From the NCBI GenBank assembly GCA_009746045.1, contig RPFO01000333.1, forward strand, positions 1,089,674-1,153,673: a DNA stretch of 64,000 nucleotides, written 5' to 3'. Both the position numbers and the translations under genes were made by a program. The stretch comes from Mesostigma viride (lineage: Eukaryota > Streptophyta > Mesostigmatophyceae > Mesostigmatales > Mesostigmataceae). Shown here piece by piece: positions 49,103 to 60,800 of the stretch. Positions within the stretch are counted from its first letter, which is position 1. The number at the start of each line of letters is the position of its first letter. The notes beneath the pieces were generated by a model that made no database searches, was not told the origin of the DNA, and saw only the letters and a program-made list of their open reading frames with translations.

Positions 49103-51517
49103 CTAATTCCCACTAACTCTGACGACCCCTCGTTTCCGGCGTACTTTGGGCTCCGCAAGGGACCCGCCTTCTTCCGACGCGGTGCTCCCGTCCATCGACG
49201 AACGAGAAGTCCCTGGGACGCTCCTACCTGATGAACCTCTGGCAGCGCCCTCAACGCCAGCCTGCGAAGGCGGTGCCTGGTCAGCAGCCCCCGATGCAAC
49301 TGGCTCATCAAGTTGCTGTGAGCCCCTGCTGGCTTCCCCTGTTGCATGTGGCCCCACGCCGACTTGTCCGTGTGGATGCGCCCCTGGATTTGCCCCCCGT
49401 GCATCCACAACAGGATCTGAATCCGCGCGCACGCCAGCAGTGGGTACCGCAGGATCGTGGGCCTGACCCTGTCGCTCGGACTTGTCTTGTTGAGGCACCT
49501 GCGGAATGTGATGCTCCGCCGGCGCGACAGCTGGCGGTGGGGGGGCCACTGGCATTGGCTGCGCAGCATGCATACCCGGCAATGGCAGGGAAGGCGGAGG
49601 CGATGGTGACTCTGTGGTGTTCTGCGGTGGTGCTGGTTCCGAAAACACCGACGGTGGGAGAGGGGGCATAGCTGCCCCCGCCATGGGCAGGCGCAGAGGG
49701 GGCATGGCAGGCCTTGAGAACGTGGCAGCCATGGACGGCTGGGGAGGAGACCCATCGGCCACCACAGGGACATCGTCATGTTCATGCGCAGTTGTCGATG
49801 AAGGGGGGCGAGCACTAGATTGTGCCGGCTCTGGCAGCGGCGTCGGTGGGGGCGAGGGCTTCGGCAGAGGTTGTTCGCGCTGTTGTTGGGAGACTGCAGA
49901 TGGCCGAGACGGACCCAACAGGGGCGGTGCTGGTGCTGGTGCTGGCGCTGGTGCTGGCGCGGGCGCGGGCGCTGGCGCTGGCGTGGGTGCGGGCGCTGGC
50001 GCTGGCGCGGGCGCTGGCGCTGGCGCTGGCGCTGGCGCTGGCGCTGGCGCTGGCGCGGGCGCTGGCGCTGGCGCGGGCGCTGGCGCGGGCGCTGGCGCTG
50101 GCGCTGGCGCGGGCGCTGGCGCGGGCGCTGGCGCGGGCGCGGGCGCTGGCGCTGGCGCGGGCGCGGGCGCTGGCGCGGGCGCTGGCGCTGGCGCTGGCGC
50201 TGGCGCTGGCGCTGGCGCTGGCGCTGGCGCTGGCGCGGGCGCTGGCGCTGGCGCTGGTTCTGGCATGGGCGCTGGCATGGGCACAGGGATGGGGACCTGC
50301 GGTGGAGAGTTTTGGCCTTGTGGCAACCCTGCAAGGTGCGCTGGTGCCTGCACAAGGTGTATGGGCGTCTGCACAGGGTTCGCTGGTGGCAGTGTGGAAG
50401 GCAGGGCCAGCGATGTTGCGTTAGGCGGCGTTGATACGGGCACTGTGTGGGGTGACAATGTGCTCCCACCTTGCGGGGTCATCAGGTTTTGTGGCGGCGG
50501 CATGGCGTTTTGTGGCAGCGGCATGGCATGTTGTGGCGGCGGCATGGCATTTGGTGGCATGGGTGGCATGAAAGGCGACATCCCTGGCATCCCAGGTGGT
50601 GGCAGCCCCGGTGGTTGGAAAAACGGCGGCATCTGGTTTGGTGCGAACCGTGGCGGGGGAATACCCATCGGGAGCGGTGGCAGCGGCATCTGCCCGGGCG
50701 GGAAGGGCCTTGGTCCTGGAAATGGCGGCGCCGTGAAGTTGGGTGGGGGAAACTGCATGAGATTGGGCGGCGGGCGAGGGAACGGAAGCCCTGGCCCGGC
50801 ACCAAGTGGCGGCAATGGGGCCAGCAGCGCCGGCAGCTTATTCTCTGGCCCGGGCACCTGCCCTGGTGAGGGCTGTGGGGCCAACAGCAGGCTGTTGCTC
50901 CCAGCCGGTTCTGGCGGGGAAGGAGAGGGCGCAGGGGCCACGGAAGGGGCTCCCGGCGTCACACGCGGGCCTGGCGGTGGCATGCTTCCTGGTGGCAGTG
51001 GTGGCGGTGCATGACCAGGGAATGCCGGCATGCCAGGATGCGGCATAATGCTGGCGGCCGCCTCCCCAGGCATCTGAGATGGCAGCTGGTGCAACAGGGG
51101 TAGCGGCGGCGGCGGCTGTTTCGCCTGCGGCAGCTGTGGTTTGGGCGGGCTGGGAGGAACAGCGGCGACGGAGAACGGGTGGTGGGCTGGCTCTGGGGAT
51201 GGCTGCGGCGCGTGGGCGGGCGCATCTCCTTCTGGTCGTGGCCGCAGCAAGTCCTCGGCTGCCAGGGGCTTGCCCATGCTTAGTGCTCGTGACGGCACGG
51301 CCCCACCACCACCGCTGGCCAGTCGACTCCCCTTGGCCTCCTTGCCGCTTGTGCGGCGGTCAATGGCAGCAATCGCTGGCTTTTGCTTGCTGCCATCCGG
51401 CACAGGTTCTGTCAGCTTTGCGGTGCTGCTTTGCTTGCGTGACGGCATCACGGCAAGGGCACGCTCTCTCCTGACCACGGGCACGCCTGCCGCCCGCAAC
51501 TTGCGATCTTGCAGGAA
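49103..51517 (-). CDS. Host IQ gene, terminal exon (Pro/Ala-rich)
   Basis: Acceptor CACCCCAG before FLQDRKLRAAG; 804 codons to TAG. Low-complexity Pro, Gly/Met/Pro and Ala-Pro dipeptide runs, with short basic islands (MPSRKQSS at the start, VRRKRGVVRVSGN at the end). Confidence 0.7.
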   Translation of the reverse strand, partial: FLQDRKLRAAGVPVVRRERALAVMPSRKQSSTAKLTEPVPDGSKQKPAIAAIDRRTSGKEAKGSRLASGGGGAVPSRALSMGKPLAAEDLLRPRPEGDAPAHAPQPSPEPAHHPFSVAAVPPSPPKPQLPQAKQPPPPLPLLHQLPSQMPGEAAASIMPHPGMPAFPGHAPPPLPPGSMPPPGPRVTPGAPSVAPAPSPSPPEPAGSNSLLLAPQPSPGQVPGPENKLPALLAPLPPLGAGPGLPFPRPPPNLMQFPPPNFTAPPFPGPRPFPPGQMPLPPLPMGIPPPRFAPNQMPPFFQPPGLPPPGMPGMSPFMPPMPPNAMPPPQHAMPLPQNAMPPPQNLMTPQGGSTLSPHTVPVSTPPNATSLALPSTLPPANPVQTPIHLVQAPAHLAGLPQGQNSPPQVPIPVPMPAPMPEPAPAPAPAPAPAPAPAPAPAPAPAPAPAPAPAPAPAPAPAPAPAPAPAPAPAPAPAPAPAPAPAPAPAPAPAPAPAPAPAPAPAPAPAPAPTPAPAPAPAPAPAPAPAPAPPLLGPSRPSAVSQQQREQPLPKPSPPPTPLPEPAQSSARPPSSTTAHEHDDVPVVADGSPPQPSMAATFSRPAMPPLRLPMAGAAMPPLPPSVFSEPAPPQNTTESPSPPPSLPLPGMHAAQPMPVAPPPPAVAPAEHHIPQVPQQDKSERQGQAHDPAVPTAGVRADSDPVVDARGANPGAHPHGQVGVGPHATGEASRGSQQLDEPVASGAADQAPPSQAGVEGAARGSSGRSVPGTSRSSMDGSTASEEGGSLAEPKVRRKRGVVRVSGN

Positions 51518-51819
51518 CTGGGGTGGGTGCGGGGGTGTGCATGTGGGGGGGACACAGGAAAGGTGGGAGGGGGGGACAGGATGGAATGTGAGCAACACTG
51601 GGCAGGCCCATGCTCGCGGATGCCAGCGGACCAGAGAACTGCAGCAGCTGTTCTGATGGTGTTGGGGGTGTCAGCTTTCAATACCTGTCATCCGCCAAAC
51701 CGCGATAAGGCTGCCCTGGAGGAATGTGACACCTGACAAGCAAAGTCGGAAGCTGTGCTGCCAAGATACTTTTGACCAGCAACTACTTGGGTGAATTCAT
51801 GGGTCGTTCGTTGGTTGGT

Positions 51820-51853
<34 letters not shown>

Positions 51854-54800
51854 CTTGGTTGGTTGCTTGGTTGGCTGGCTGGTTGCTTGCTTGTTTGTTT
51901 GTTTGTTTGTTTGTTTGTTTGTTTGTTTGTTTGTTTGTTTGTTTGTTTGTTTGTTTGTTTGTTTGTTTGTTTGTTTGTTTGTTTGTTTGTTTGTTTGTTT
52001 GTTTGTTTGTTTGTTTGTTTGTTTGTTTGTTTGTTTGTTTGTTTGTTTGTTTGTTTGTTTGTTTGTTTGTTTGTTTGTTTGTTTGTTTGTTTGTTTGTTT
52101 GTTTGTTTGTTTGTTTGTTTGTTTGTTTGTTTGTTTGTTTGTTTGTTTGTTTGTTTGTTTGTTTGTTTGTTTGTTTGTTTGTTTGTTTGTTTGTTTGTTT
52201 GTTTGGCTGGCTGGTTGGCTGGGTGGGTGGGTGGCTGGTCGGTCTGTTGGTTGGTTGGTTCGTTGTTGGTGTGTAAGTGGGTCCCTGTTGGCTTCAAACC
52301 CTGAGAGTAGACATGGGGTGATACACAGACCGCGGCAAAGGCCAGGCATCCACGGTTGGTGGGTGATTCCTGAGGACTAAGAGGGATGTGTGCCAGTCAC
52401 GACACGCCCTATTATTCCTACCATCCGTCAAGCAGGAAGCACTTGGCACGATGGCCCACACTTGCAAGCAACCACGCCCCAGAACGGTGCCACCCCCATG
52501 TCGTGCCGAGTATGCGCAACAATGGCAACATGCTGTCCCTTGTCACGCCGAGCACGTTTTCCGCCACTGTAGGGGGCAGCGTGTTGCGACGGCTCACCTG
52601 TGCTGTAGTGTCTCCCAATGCTTTAGTGTCTCCACCATGCTATACTGTCTCACCTGTGCTATAGCGTCTCCACCATGCTATACTGTCTCACCTGTGCTAT
52701 AGCGTCTCCACCATGCTATACTGTCTCACCTGTGCTATAGCGTCTCCACCATGCTATACTGTCTCACCTGTGCTATAGCGTCTCCACCATGCTATACTGT
52801 CTCACCTGTGCTATAGCGTCTCCACCATGCTATACTGTCTCACCTGTGCTATAGCGTCTCCACCATGCTATACTGTCTCACCTGTGCTATAGCGTCTCAC
52901 CTGCCGCCAGCAGCGCTGGATGAGGATCACGCGCATGCGCGCACCGCCAAAGCTGCAGCCGCACTTGCGGATGCCAGCCTTGTCTGCGTCGATGTTGCGC
53001 AGACCACCCCCTTTCATGATCAGCCGAGAAAAGAGCAGGCGGCCGTACTGCGAGGAGGTGGGGGCCATGGGGGAGGCGGGGGCCCATGGGGCAAGGAGCA
53101 GAGCGGGTTGTGCCAACGGAAGGATGGCGTGAGGTTGTGCCGAATGGGTCGAGCGAAGACAAGCAAATATGTGCATGGCCGTATGCGCATCTGCTCCCCT
53201 CCCCTCCTAGGGCACAACACGCTACTCTCCCCTCTTGCCCTTCCCAAAAGCACAAACGCTGAGGAATATACACCCACACATTTGCACATGCATAATTGCC
53301 CTATATACTACGATTTTGCCGCCAATTTGTTTCGCAAACTCTTCCAGCAAACCTTTTCCGTACCCCAGCAGCGCAGAAATCCGAACGCACAATTTGTTTC
53401 CACAAATTCTTTCCACAGATCGGATCCGTAGGCTTTCTAGCGGCCTGTCACCGCGAGACGTCTGGAGGCCAAACTTTTCTCAGACGGGAACTCAAACAAA
53501 CACCCTGTGACGACGATTAGTAGTCAGTAAAAGAGACTGAAACTGCCGTTACCTCCGCTTAGCGGTCGAGCACTCCGAGTAGCTAAGCAACGTAGCTATC
53601 CACAACGATGCGTGCCAAGTTGAGCTTGAAATTGGCCTAGGTGTTTGGAACGGACGAGGGAAATAGGCAAGGAGCGGACCAATTCAAGGGGTATTTGGCG
53701 GCTGCTGGCAAAAAGCGATAAAGCTGATGGACGGACCTGACTTAGTGATAGACCAGGTTTAGTTACGGTTCGGTTCAGCCTTACTCTATGCCGAAATGCG
53801 CGTAGCTCACGGTGGCGTATCTCACTATGGCGTAGCTCACGCTGGCCGCGTAGCTCACGTAGTAGGCGATACGCGAGTCCCGCGGGGCTAGTCGTCGACC
53901 AGTCCTCACGAAATGTACATTAGCGACACAAAAGACACTTGCACAGTGAACAAAATTTGTTCATTGTGCAACATACAGAGACATCCGGAAGGTCTGGTTG
54001 TAGAACACTCCCGTGCGCAAACCGACGAGCCCTGGACTAAATAATACCAGAACCTGCAGAACCTTATTCTACATTCCATAAATGATGCCGCTATCATTCA
54101 TGGAATGTAGAACGAGCCCCACCAATTACCCACCACGGGGTCCTACACGAATAGGGACTAGTAGGCGATCCTCGAGTCCCGCGGGGCAAGATGGCTAGTC
54201 GTCGATCAGTCCTCACGAAATGTACATTAGCGACACAGCGAACATTGCACAGTGAACAAAACGAGTTCAGTGTGCAATGTTCAGAGACATCATCAATACT
54301 GTAACACTCTGTCCATCGGGCCAGTGTCCGTTGGTGGCTTGGGATGCAGAAAAAAGCCGAATTGTTGAACTTGTGATCATCGATTGTTGTGCAAAAAAAT
54401 ACACTCGAGGAATTTTACCGCAAATGCGCCGGGATTAGACGACATTCATGATTTTTTTTTGGGCGAATTTAACGACCAGGTAATCCATTCTAAAAATTTG
54501 TTGCCGCGGAGGGGGGGTACGAGCCAACCGTGCACTGCTAAAAGTAAGTTGTTCAATTAGCGCACGCTGTATGGGCTACATGGCGACTCTTTGCATATTT
54601 TTCTATTTTATCGCTACCGTTCGCTACTTTCGAGTTGTCTTTCATCTGGCTCGCGTAGAGGTAATGTGTTAAGCGTATGTTGTGCGTGTCGTGTTATTTG
54701 GTTGTGATATTGTGCGTGCAAATCACTTCGTTGAGGAACTTGATCAAGTATAGGAGGTTGCTGTTGAAGACACGGGTGCGGGAGGACGCGCCTGCAATGC

Positions 54801-57800
54801 CGCCGGGGCAGGCGAGCGTGAATCTGGAGGATGGAACTGTGAATCGGGCAGACGCGCCTGTTGACGAGGCGGGGCAGCCGAATGAGGATGAAGCTGGCTA
54901 CACGTCTGGAAGTGCTGGGTGCGTGACGGAACCTAGCGAAATGCTGCTGAAATTTTCATTTTTTCTCTCAGTTTTTGCACGTGTTTGTTGGCGTGTTTAG
55001 CCACCACCTGATATAATCGGCATTGCCACCACCTTTTGTTCTTGGCCTCGAGATCCGTAGTCACGCATGCATGGCAGCCCCCACCCCCCAACACGCACGC
55101 ATGGCAGGCCCCCTCCACACACACACGCACGCATGCCAGCCCCCCCCACAGGCATGCACCTTGCAGCCCCCACACAAACCCACGCACGCATGCAAGCCCC
55201 CCCCCGCATGCATGCATGCATGCCAGCCACCCCACAAACCCACCCACGAATGCCAGCCCCCACCCACACTCACGCATTCATGGCAGCTCCCCCCCACATC
55301 CACACATGCATGCCAGCCCACCGGCTTCCCAAAATAGGCCAGCAAACCGGCCGGCACAATGAATTTGCATGGAATCGAGGCGCAATCCATGGGATCCCAA
55401 CCTGTGGCCGGCCGGACTAGTTCGGCTGACTTGCTAGTGGGCGGGCTGTGTGAGCGGGCGTGTACGGCTCTGCTAGTACCTGCCGTTGAGGCACAGAATC
55501 TGGCAAGTAGCGGGGGTTCGGGGGCGGAGCCCCCGATCTTGTTACATGAATACTGCTTTTCACCCGCAATTGGGCCCCTGCCATGACTTTGAGTGGGTGC
55601 TTGTAAAACAAGAGGACACACGTGGCCCTGCCGTGCATTGCGCTATCGTCCTGTTGGAAATGAGATGCCCGTAAACACGACATGCATTCATGGGATGCGT
55701 TGCTGTCTCGGTGATGGGATGCGTGTGGCGTTGGCACGCTTCCCTCCCCTGGATTGCAGGGATTGAAAGATGTGTTGTGAACACACCAGCGGCAGTTTCA
55801 CTGCCCCTGTACCCCTCCCCCTCCCATCTCTGCTGACATTCCTGCCCCTGTCCCTGCCCTTGTGGCCCGGCCCCTGCTAATCCCCTGCTGATCCCCTGAG
55901 GATGCCCCCCCATCCCGTGTGGTCGCCCTTACCTCCACCTTCATGCGGTGGATGCGCCAGTTGTACTGCAGCACGGCCGCTGCATCGTCCCATTCGGCGG
56001 TGACCTCCGCCAGTGCGCGGCGGTAGAGGTGCGCGCGGTAGGCGCGGCCGATCCTAGTCGCCGCCACGTGATACTGCGCCAGGTGCTTGCGCATGGCATA
56101 GCCACGCCACATGCGCTGGATGGCCCTTGCTGCTGGCACACGCCGCTGGTGGGCCGTGACGTGGGGAAGCGACGTGGGGCAGCCGTGTGGTTTTATGGGC
56201 AAGACATGCGATGCGACATCATGTCAAGGCAACGGATGACAGGGCAATGCACGGGGTTGAATAGTGTATCCCGGTACGGGTACGGTCAAATACGATACGG
56301 TGAGGGTCGGCATTAAATATGCAGTAAATATGCAGTAAACACGCAGTAAATACGGTAAGCACGAAAAAGAGCCCATTTTGTATAGTTTTGTAGGGAATTC
56401 CAATGTCGTTGATATCTGTGTCATTCCTACTCATTGATGGCATCACCTACACCCATTTTGCTCACTGGCAAGGCACCTATACATACGCTCCGGCCTCGCG
56501 CGTGGATGTGTGTGTGTGTGTATGTATGTGTGTGCACATGTGTGTGTATGACAACAAAGTATGACAACAAAGTATGACAACAAAGTTGTCTCACAGGAAT
56601 GTTTCTCTCAGATGAAGTATCCACAACATGCATGGATCCATATTGCAAACGCACGCTCAGCATCATCATTACTCCATGACACATGTCTATTGTTAACTAT
56701 ACAATCTGCCTTGGCTAAAATTGATGTTATTGAGTTGATTAGTTCATCACATGCACTGCCGTTGGGGAGCCAAAGCCCATGGATGTACAAAAAGAAGTGA
56801 CATGATCAAATGAATAAGTACATGCACAACATTCCTGATTCATGCCCACAGACAGCAAAACAAATCCACATGTATGTGCCATAACAATTGGATTGCTGGA
56901 ATCCTGGCATCAAAGTGTCAATTAAAACAACCACGTGGGCGGCAGCTGGGCCATGGTAGATTCTTGGCTGGCATTCTGGCATGAAGGGCCAATAAAAAAC
57001 AGGAAGCCTGGGCCATCCGGCCATGGCAGATTATTGGATAGCGCCTGGCATAGGGGCATCAAGGCCCAATTACAACAACCACGAAGCGCATCAGCCAAGG
57101 GAGAACTATGGTGACCTCTGGGCATAAGGGCCAATTGAAACTGTTACAGAAACTTCAAACCACTACATGGGGTGGCAAAAGCTTTCTAGCCTTACTTATG
57201 CCTCGTCCTCTCTGCCCTCCTCCTCCTCCTCCTCCTCCTCCTCCTCCTCCTCCTCCTCCTCCTCCTCCTCCTCCTCCTCCTCCTCCTCCTCCTCCTCCTC
57301 CTCCTCCTCTCCTCCTCCTCCTCCTCCTCCTCCTCCTCCTCCTCCTCCTCCTCCTCCTCCTCCTCCTCCTCCTCCTCCTCCTCCTCCTCCTCCTCCTCCT
57401 CCTCCTCCTCCTCCTCCTCCTCCTCCTCCTTCCCCTCCTCCTGCTCCTCCTCTTCCTCCTCTTCCTCCTCCTCCTCCTCCTCCTCTCCTCCTCCTCCTCC
57501 TCCTCCTCCTCCTCCTCCTCCTCCTCCTCCTCCTCCTCCTCCTCCTCCTCCTCCTCCTCCTCCTCCTCCTCCTCCTCCTCCTCCTCCTCCTCCCCCTCCT
57601 CCTCCTCCCCCTCCTCCTGCTCCTCCTCCCCCTCCTCTTCCTCGTCATCATCCAAGCCCAGGTCTGGGAGAGGCAAGCGGCGCTTGGCAGGGACGATGGG
57701 TTTGTTCTCGCCCGGCCCCTTTGCCGCCTCCTCCAGCTCCGCCGCAGCCGCATTCTCTAGCTCCTTGCTCCTCTCCTCCTCCTCCTCCTCCTCCTCCTCC

Positions 57801-60800
57801 TCAGGAAGGGCGTCGGTGACGGCGTCATCGTACCGCTCCTCCCACTCTGGCACGGGTTCCTCGTAGTTGTACTGCTTGATCTTGTCGATCACATGGAGGT
57901 TGAAATGGATGAAGACATAGCGCTCCAGGGTGGATGGCACCATCCGGTTCCGGCGCTTCGTCATGAAGAAGCCGGCGGATGAGTTGACGCGCTCGACGCC
58001 GATGGCGCCAGCGGTTTGCCCGGTCGTGGGCATGGCCACCTCCCTCAGCTCGGGCAGGATGGAGCCGTAGCGGAACCACCACCTCCACGCTGACATGATG
58101 CGCGACTGAGCCTTGACCACCGGATTGGCAAACGCGCCCTCCATCATGCGGAAGGTGACATACTGGGCGTCAGCTTTCAAGACGCGCTCGGGATCCACCA
58201 GGATCTTGTGCATCATGATGGACAGCCCATCCATGACCTCCGCGTTGCTTTCTTGATCATGGGCAGCTTTGTTGTATTCCGGGTCCAGCGCGTAGCCGGC
58301 GGCGTGGATCGGGCTGTGCACGTAGTTCCAGCGGTAGGACCCCAGATCAAACAGCTTCCTGCACTCCGCGGCGCACAGCCCTGGCACCTCCTTGAGCTTC
58401 TCGCACATCATGAACAGGCGGTGGTAGACCTTGGTGCTCGTCGGCAGGTCAGAGGAAAAGTAGACAAGCTCCTTGTTGATCACCTTGTGCACGTGCACCA
58501 CAGGACCCAGCTTCATCCAGAACTGCTTCTCACTGACGACATCCGCCAGCCGCTCAAACTCAGCAGCCCAGGGCTGCTTTGCTGCGTACTCAGCGACGTC
58601 TCCGTCGAGGAAGGGTCAGCTTGATGACGCGCATTGCAGCCATGACGGACTTGGCTGTGAGGTAGCGGGTGCCGAAGCGAGTGTCACCGTACTTCTTCAG
58701 CTCCGCGCCCCCGTGCCACCGGAAAAAGTGCAGCAGCTTGTCGTGGTCCCGCACAAACATGGCCACCTCCATGGCCTCATCCATGGGCTTGGAGATGAAC
58801 GGGCACTTCATGTATATGTCCTCGAACAGTAGGTCGAGCCCGTGGGGCACGCAGCTTGCCATGGCAATGCTGGGAAACTCCTTCTCCAGCAATGTCCTGG
58901 CGCCCCTCATCACGGTGGGGTTGTCCGTCACGACCTGGGTAACGTTCTTGACCCCCAGCGTCCGGATCTGCTTGGCGATGGTCTTGAACATGAACTGGCT
59001 GGACTTCACCTTCCCGGAGACGACGTCCCTTCCCAAGAAAATGCGCTGGCCACTCAGCGCCACAGTGTGGTTGATGACATTCTCTCTGGTGAGGGTAGAC
59101 TACCCATCTGAGCAGAGCGTCCCTCCCGTGTGCATAGCATTCTGCGGCCGGGATTCGACCTCACCCTTCACCTTCTGTGCCACCTTCAGGGCGTCCCGCT
59201 TTGCCATGGTATTTGGACTCGGCAGTTCATACCGGTAGCCACAGGAGCTGGTGGCTGCGATGGCCTTCTTCAGGGTCGCGTTCCGTGCAACATTAATCGG
59301 AATCCCTCAGGCTATGAATGCCTCGCACCACAGAGCATCGAGCTCCTTCTTCCCCTTGCCGTAGCATTCGGCCAAGGTAGGCTGACGCAATGCAGGGCAG
59401 TCATTCTCCACAACCACTAGCGGCGCGCTTGCTGAGCCGGTCCCTGATGCAGAACCCCTCCCCTCCTTCTCGGCCTGGGCAAGGGCTGCGTCCATCTCGT
59501 CCGCCATGCGCTTCTTACCCTCCTTACCCCGCAGAGCCGCTATCAACTCCGCTTTGACATCGTCCGGGCCGTTGTCACACTTCTTGACAGTCCTCGCTTT
59601 AAGGAGTTCAGGCATCCCGTCGCCAATCAGGTGGCCGACTACGCGGGACACGTTAGATGCAAACTCTTTCTTGCAAAAGATGCACTTCACGATCTGGCTT
59701 CTCTTTGCTGTCTTTCCAATCTTCTGCACGTACTTCCAGCCCGGATGCCTACCCACTGCGGTTGCCTGTCCCACAGTCTCCTCGTCAGGGTCAAAATCGT
59801 CAAGCTCATGCTGTTCGCTAATGGCTGTTAAACCCAAACAAGAGAGCTTAGGCCTTACAGCTAACAAGTCACGAACTAGAAACGCTGGCCATGGACTGGC
59901 CTGCAAAATTGATGCACTTGGGTTAAGCCTTGCTGACTGCCGAGTGCCAACAGCCACTGTTTTCCACAGGTTGTGCGTGGCCACTCATTTTTCTGTTGTA
60001 GGCGCATTTTTCTGTTGTTACGACGTGACGTAGCTCTGCGAGCGCCACGTGGCTTCCCGCCATCGAAGTTTGACTGCTTGCCACGCACGCCGCGCCTTTC
60101 CATGGGCGAACTTTGGCTTAGTCCAAGTCGGCTAAGTTTCGGACCGAAAGTACGGGTACGGCGCCAACCTTACGTATCCCGTATTTTCGCCGTATTTTCG
60201 CGTACCTAGTCCTGCGAGATACACTTGTTGGGAATGAGGTGGGCTCAGACGGCAAGAATGTGTTCATGAGAAAGACGTGCCAGCTTGTTTATCGAAACGA
60301 AGTACGCTCATTCGGAGATGGCTTGTGCATGTTAGTGTACGCGCTCGTGTGTTTGTTCGTGAGAATACCAGCCTGGATATAGAAACAATTTCTAAACGTT
60401 GTTGTTTATTAAGGGAGCGCTCGATGCGTGTGCCAGCGTAGGCAGGATGACAGTGACCGAGGCGTACAGGGTGGCAGCCGCCCCCCTGGTTGCAGATGGT
60501 GGCAAAGAAATGCCCTTTGGTAAAGACCTACTGAAGGCAATGGTCCGGTGCTGCCACAACATGTGCCATGCTGCCACAACATGTGCGCCTCATGCCATTT
60601 GCCGTGAACTGGTTTTAGGGGAATTGCAAGGAGTAACCCAAAATGCTCAGCGCTCTGACGTGTGAGCAGCAGGATCATCCAAACCATCTCGCAAACACAC
60701 ACATCGTGGACATGGCTCATCTCATGGATGGTAGCGCTTCTCCCTGCTCGCTCATCCAACGACCCATGGAACAAGCACGATGGGCATACCCCCACCGCTG

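Larger units (their letters stand above)
53048..55932. other. Intron 5 of host gene, repeat-rich
   Basis: Contains the palindrome-bearing repeat units at 53.86-54.3 kb and the CATGCATGGCAGCCCCC-type minisatellite at 55.06-55.32 kb. An open frame at 54677-55000 plus (107 aa) has no recognisable features; I do not call it a gene. Confidence 0.55.
56263..60225 (-). mobile_element. hAT transposon in intron 4 of the host gene (ends tentative)
   Basis: Holds the transposase pseudogene below. Possible terminal repeats AGTGTATCCCG (56263-56273) and its near reverse complement (60215-60225), with nearby AAATACG repeats. No clear 8-bp duplication seen, so the boundaries may be wrong. Confidence 0.4.

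Noticed and set aside
49822-50434. Gly-Ala or Trp-Arg repeat frames opposite the host exon
   Set aside because: Antisense frames of the hexamer array; the minus-strand frame has splice and stop context.
51772-52380. Long LFVC or NKQT repeat proteins
   Set aside because: Translations of the TTTG microsatellite in several frames on both strands.
52585-52900. CRISPR array
   Set aside because: The 38-bp units are contiguous without unique spacers, in a eukaryotic intron.
54677-55000. 107-aa plus-strand protein in host intron
   Set aside because: No homologue or motif recognised and opposite to the host gene; left uncalled.
57108-57866. Poly-Pro/Leu/Ser and poly-Arg/Gly proteins
   Set aside because: Translations of the CCT microsatellite; only the Glu-rich frame continues the hAT transposase.
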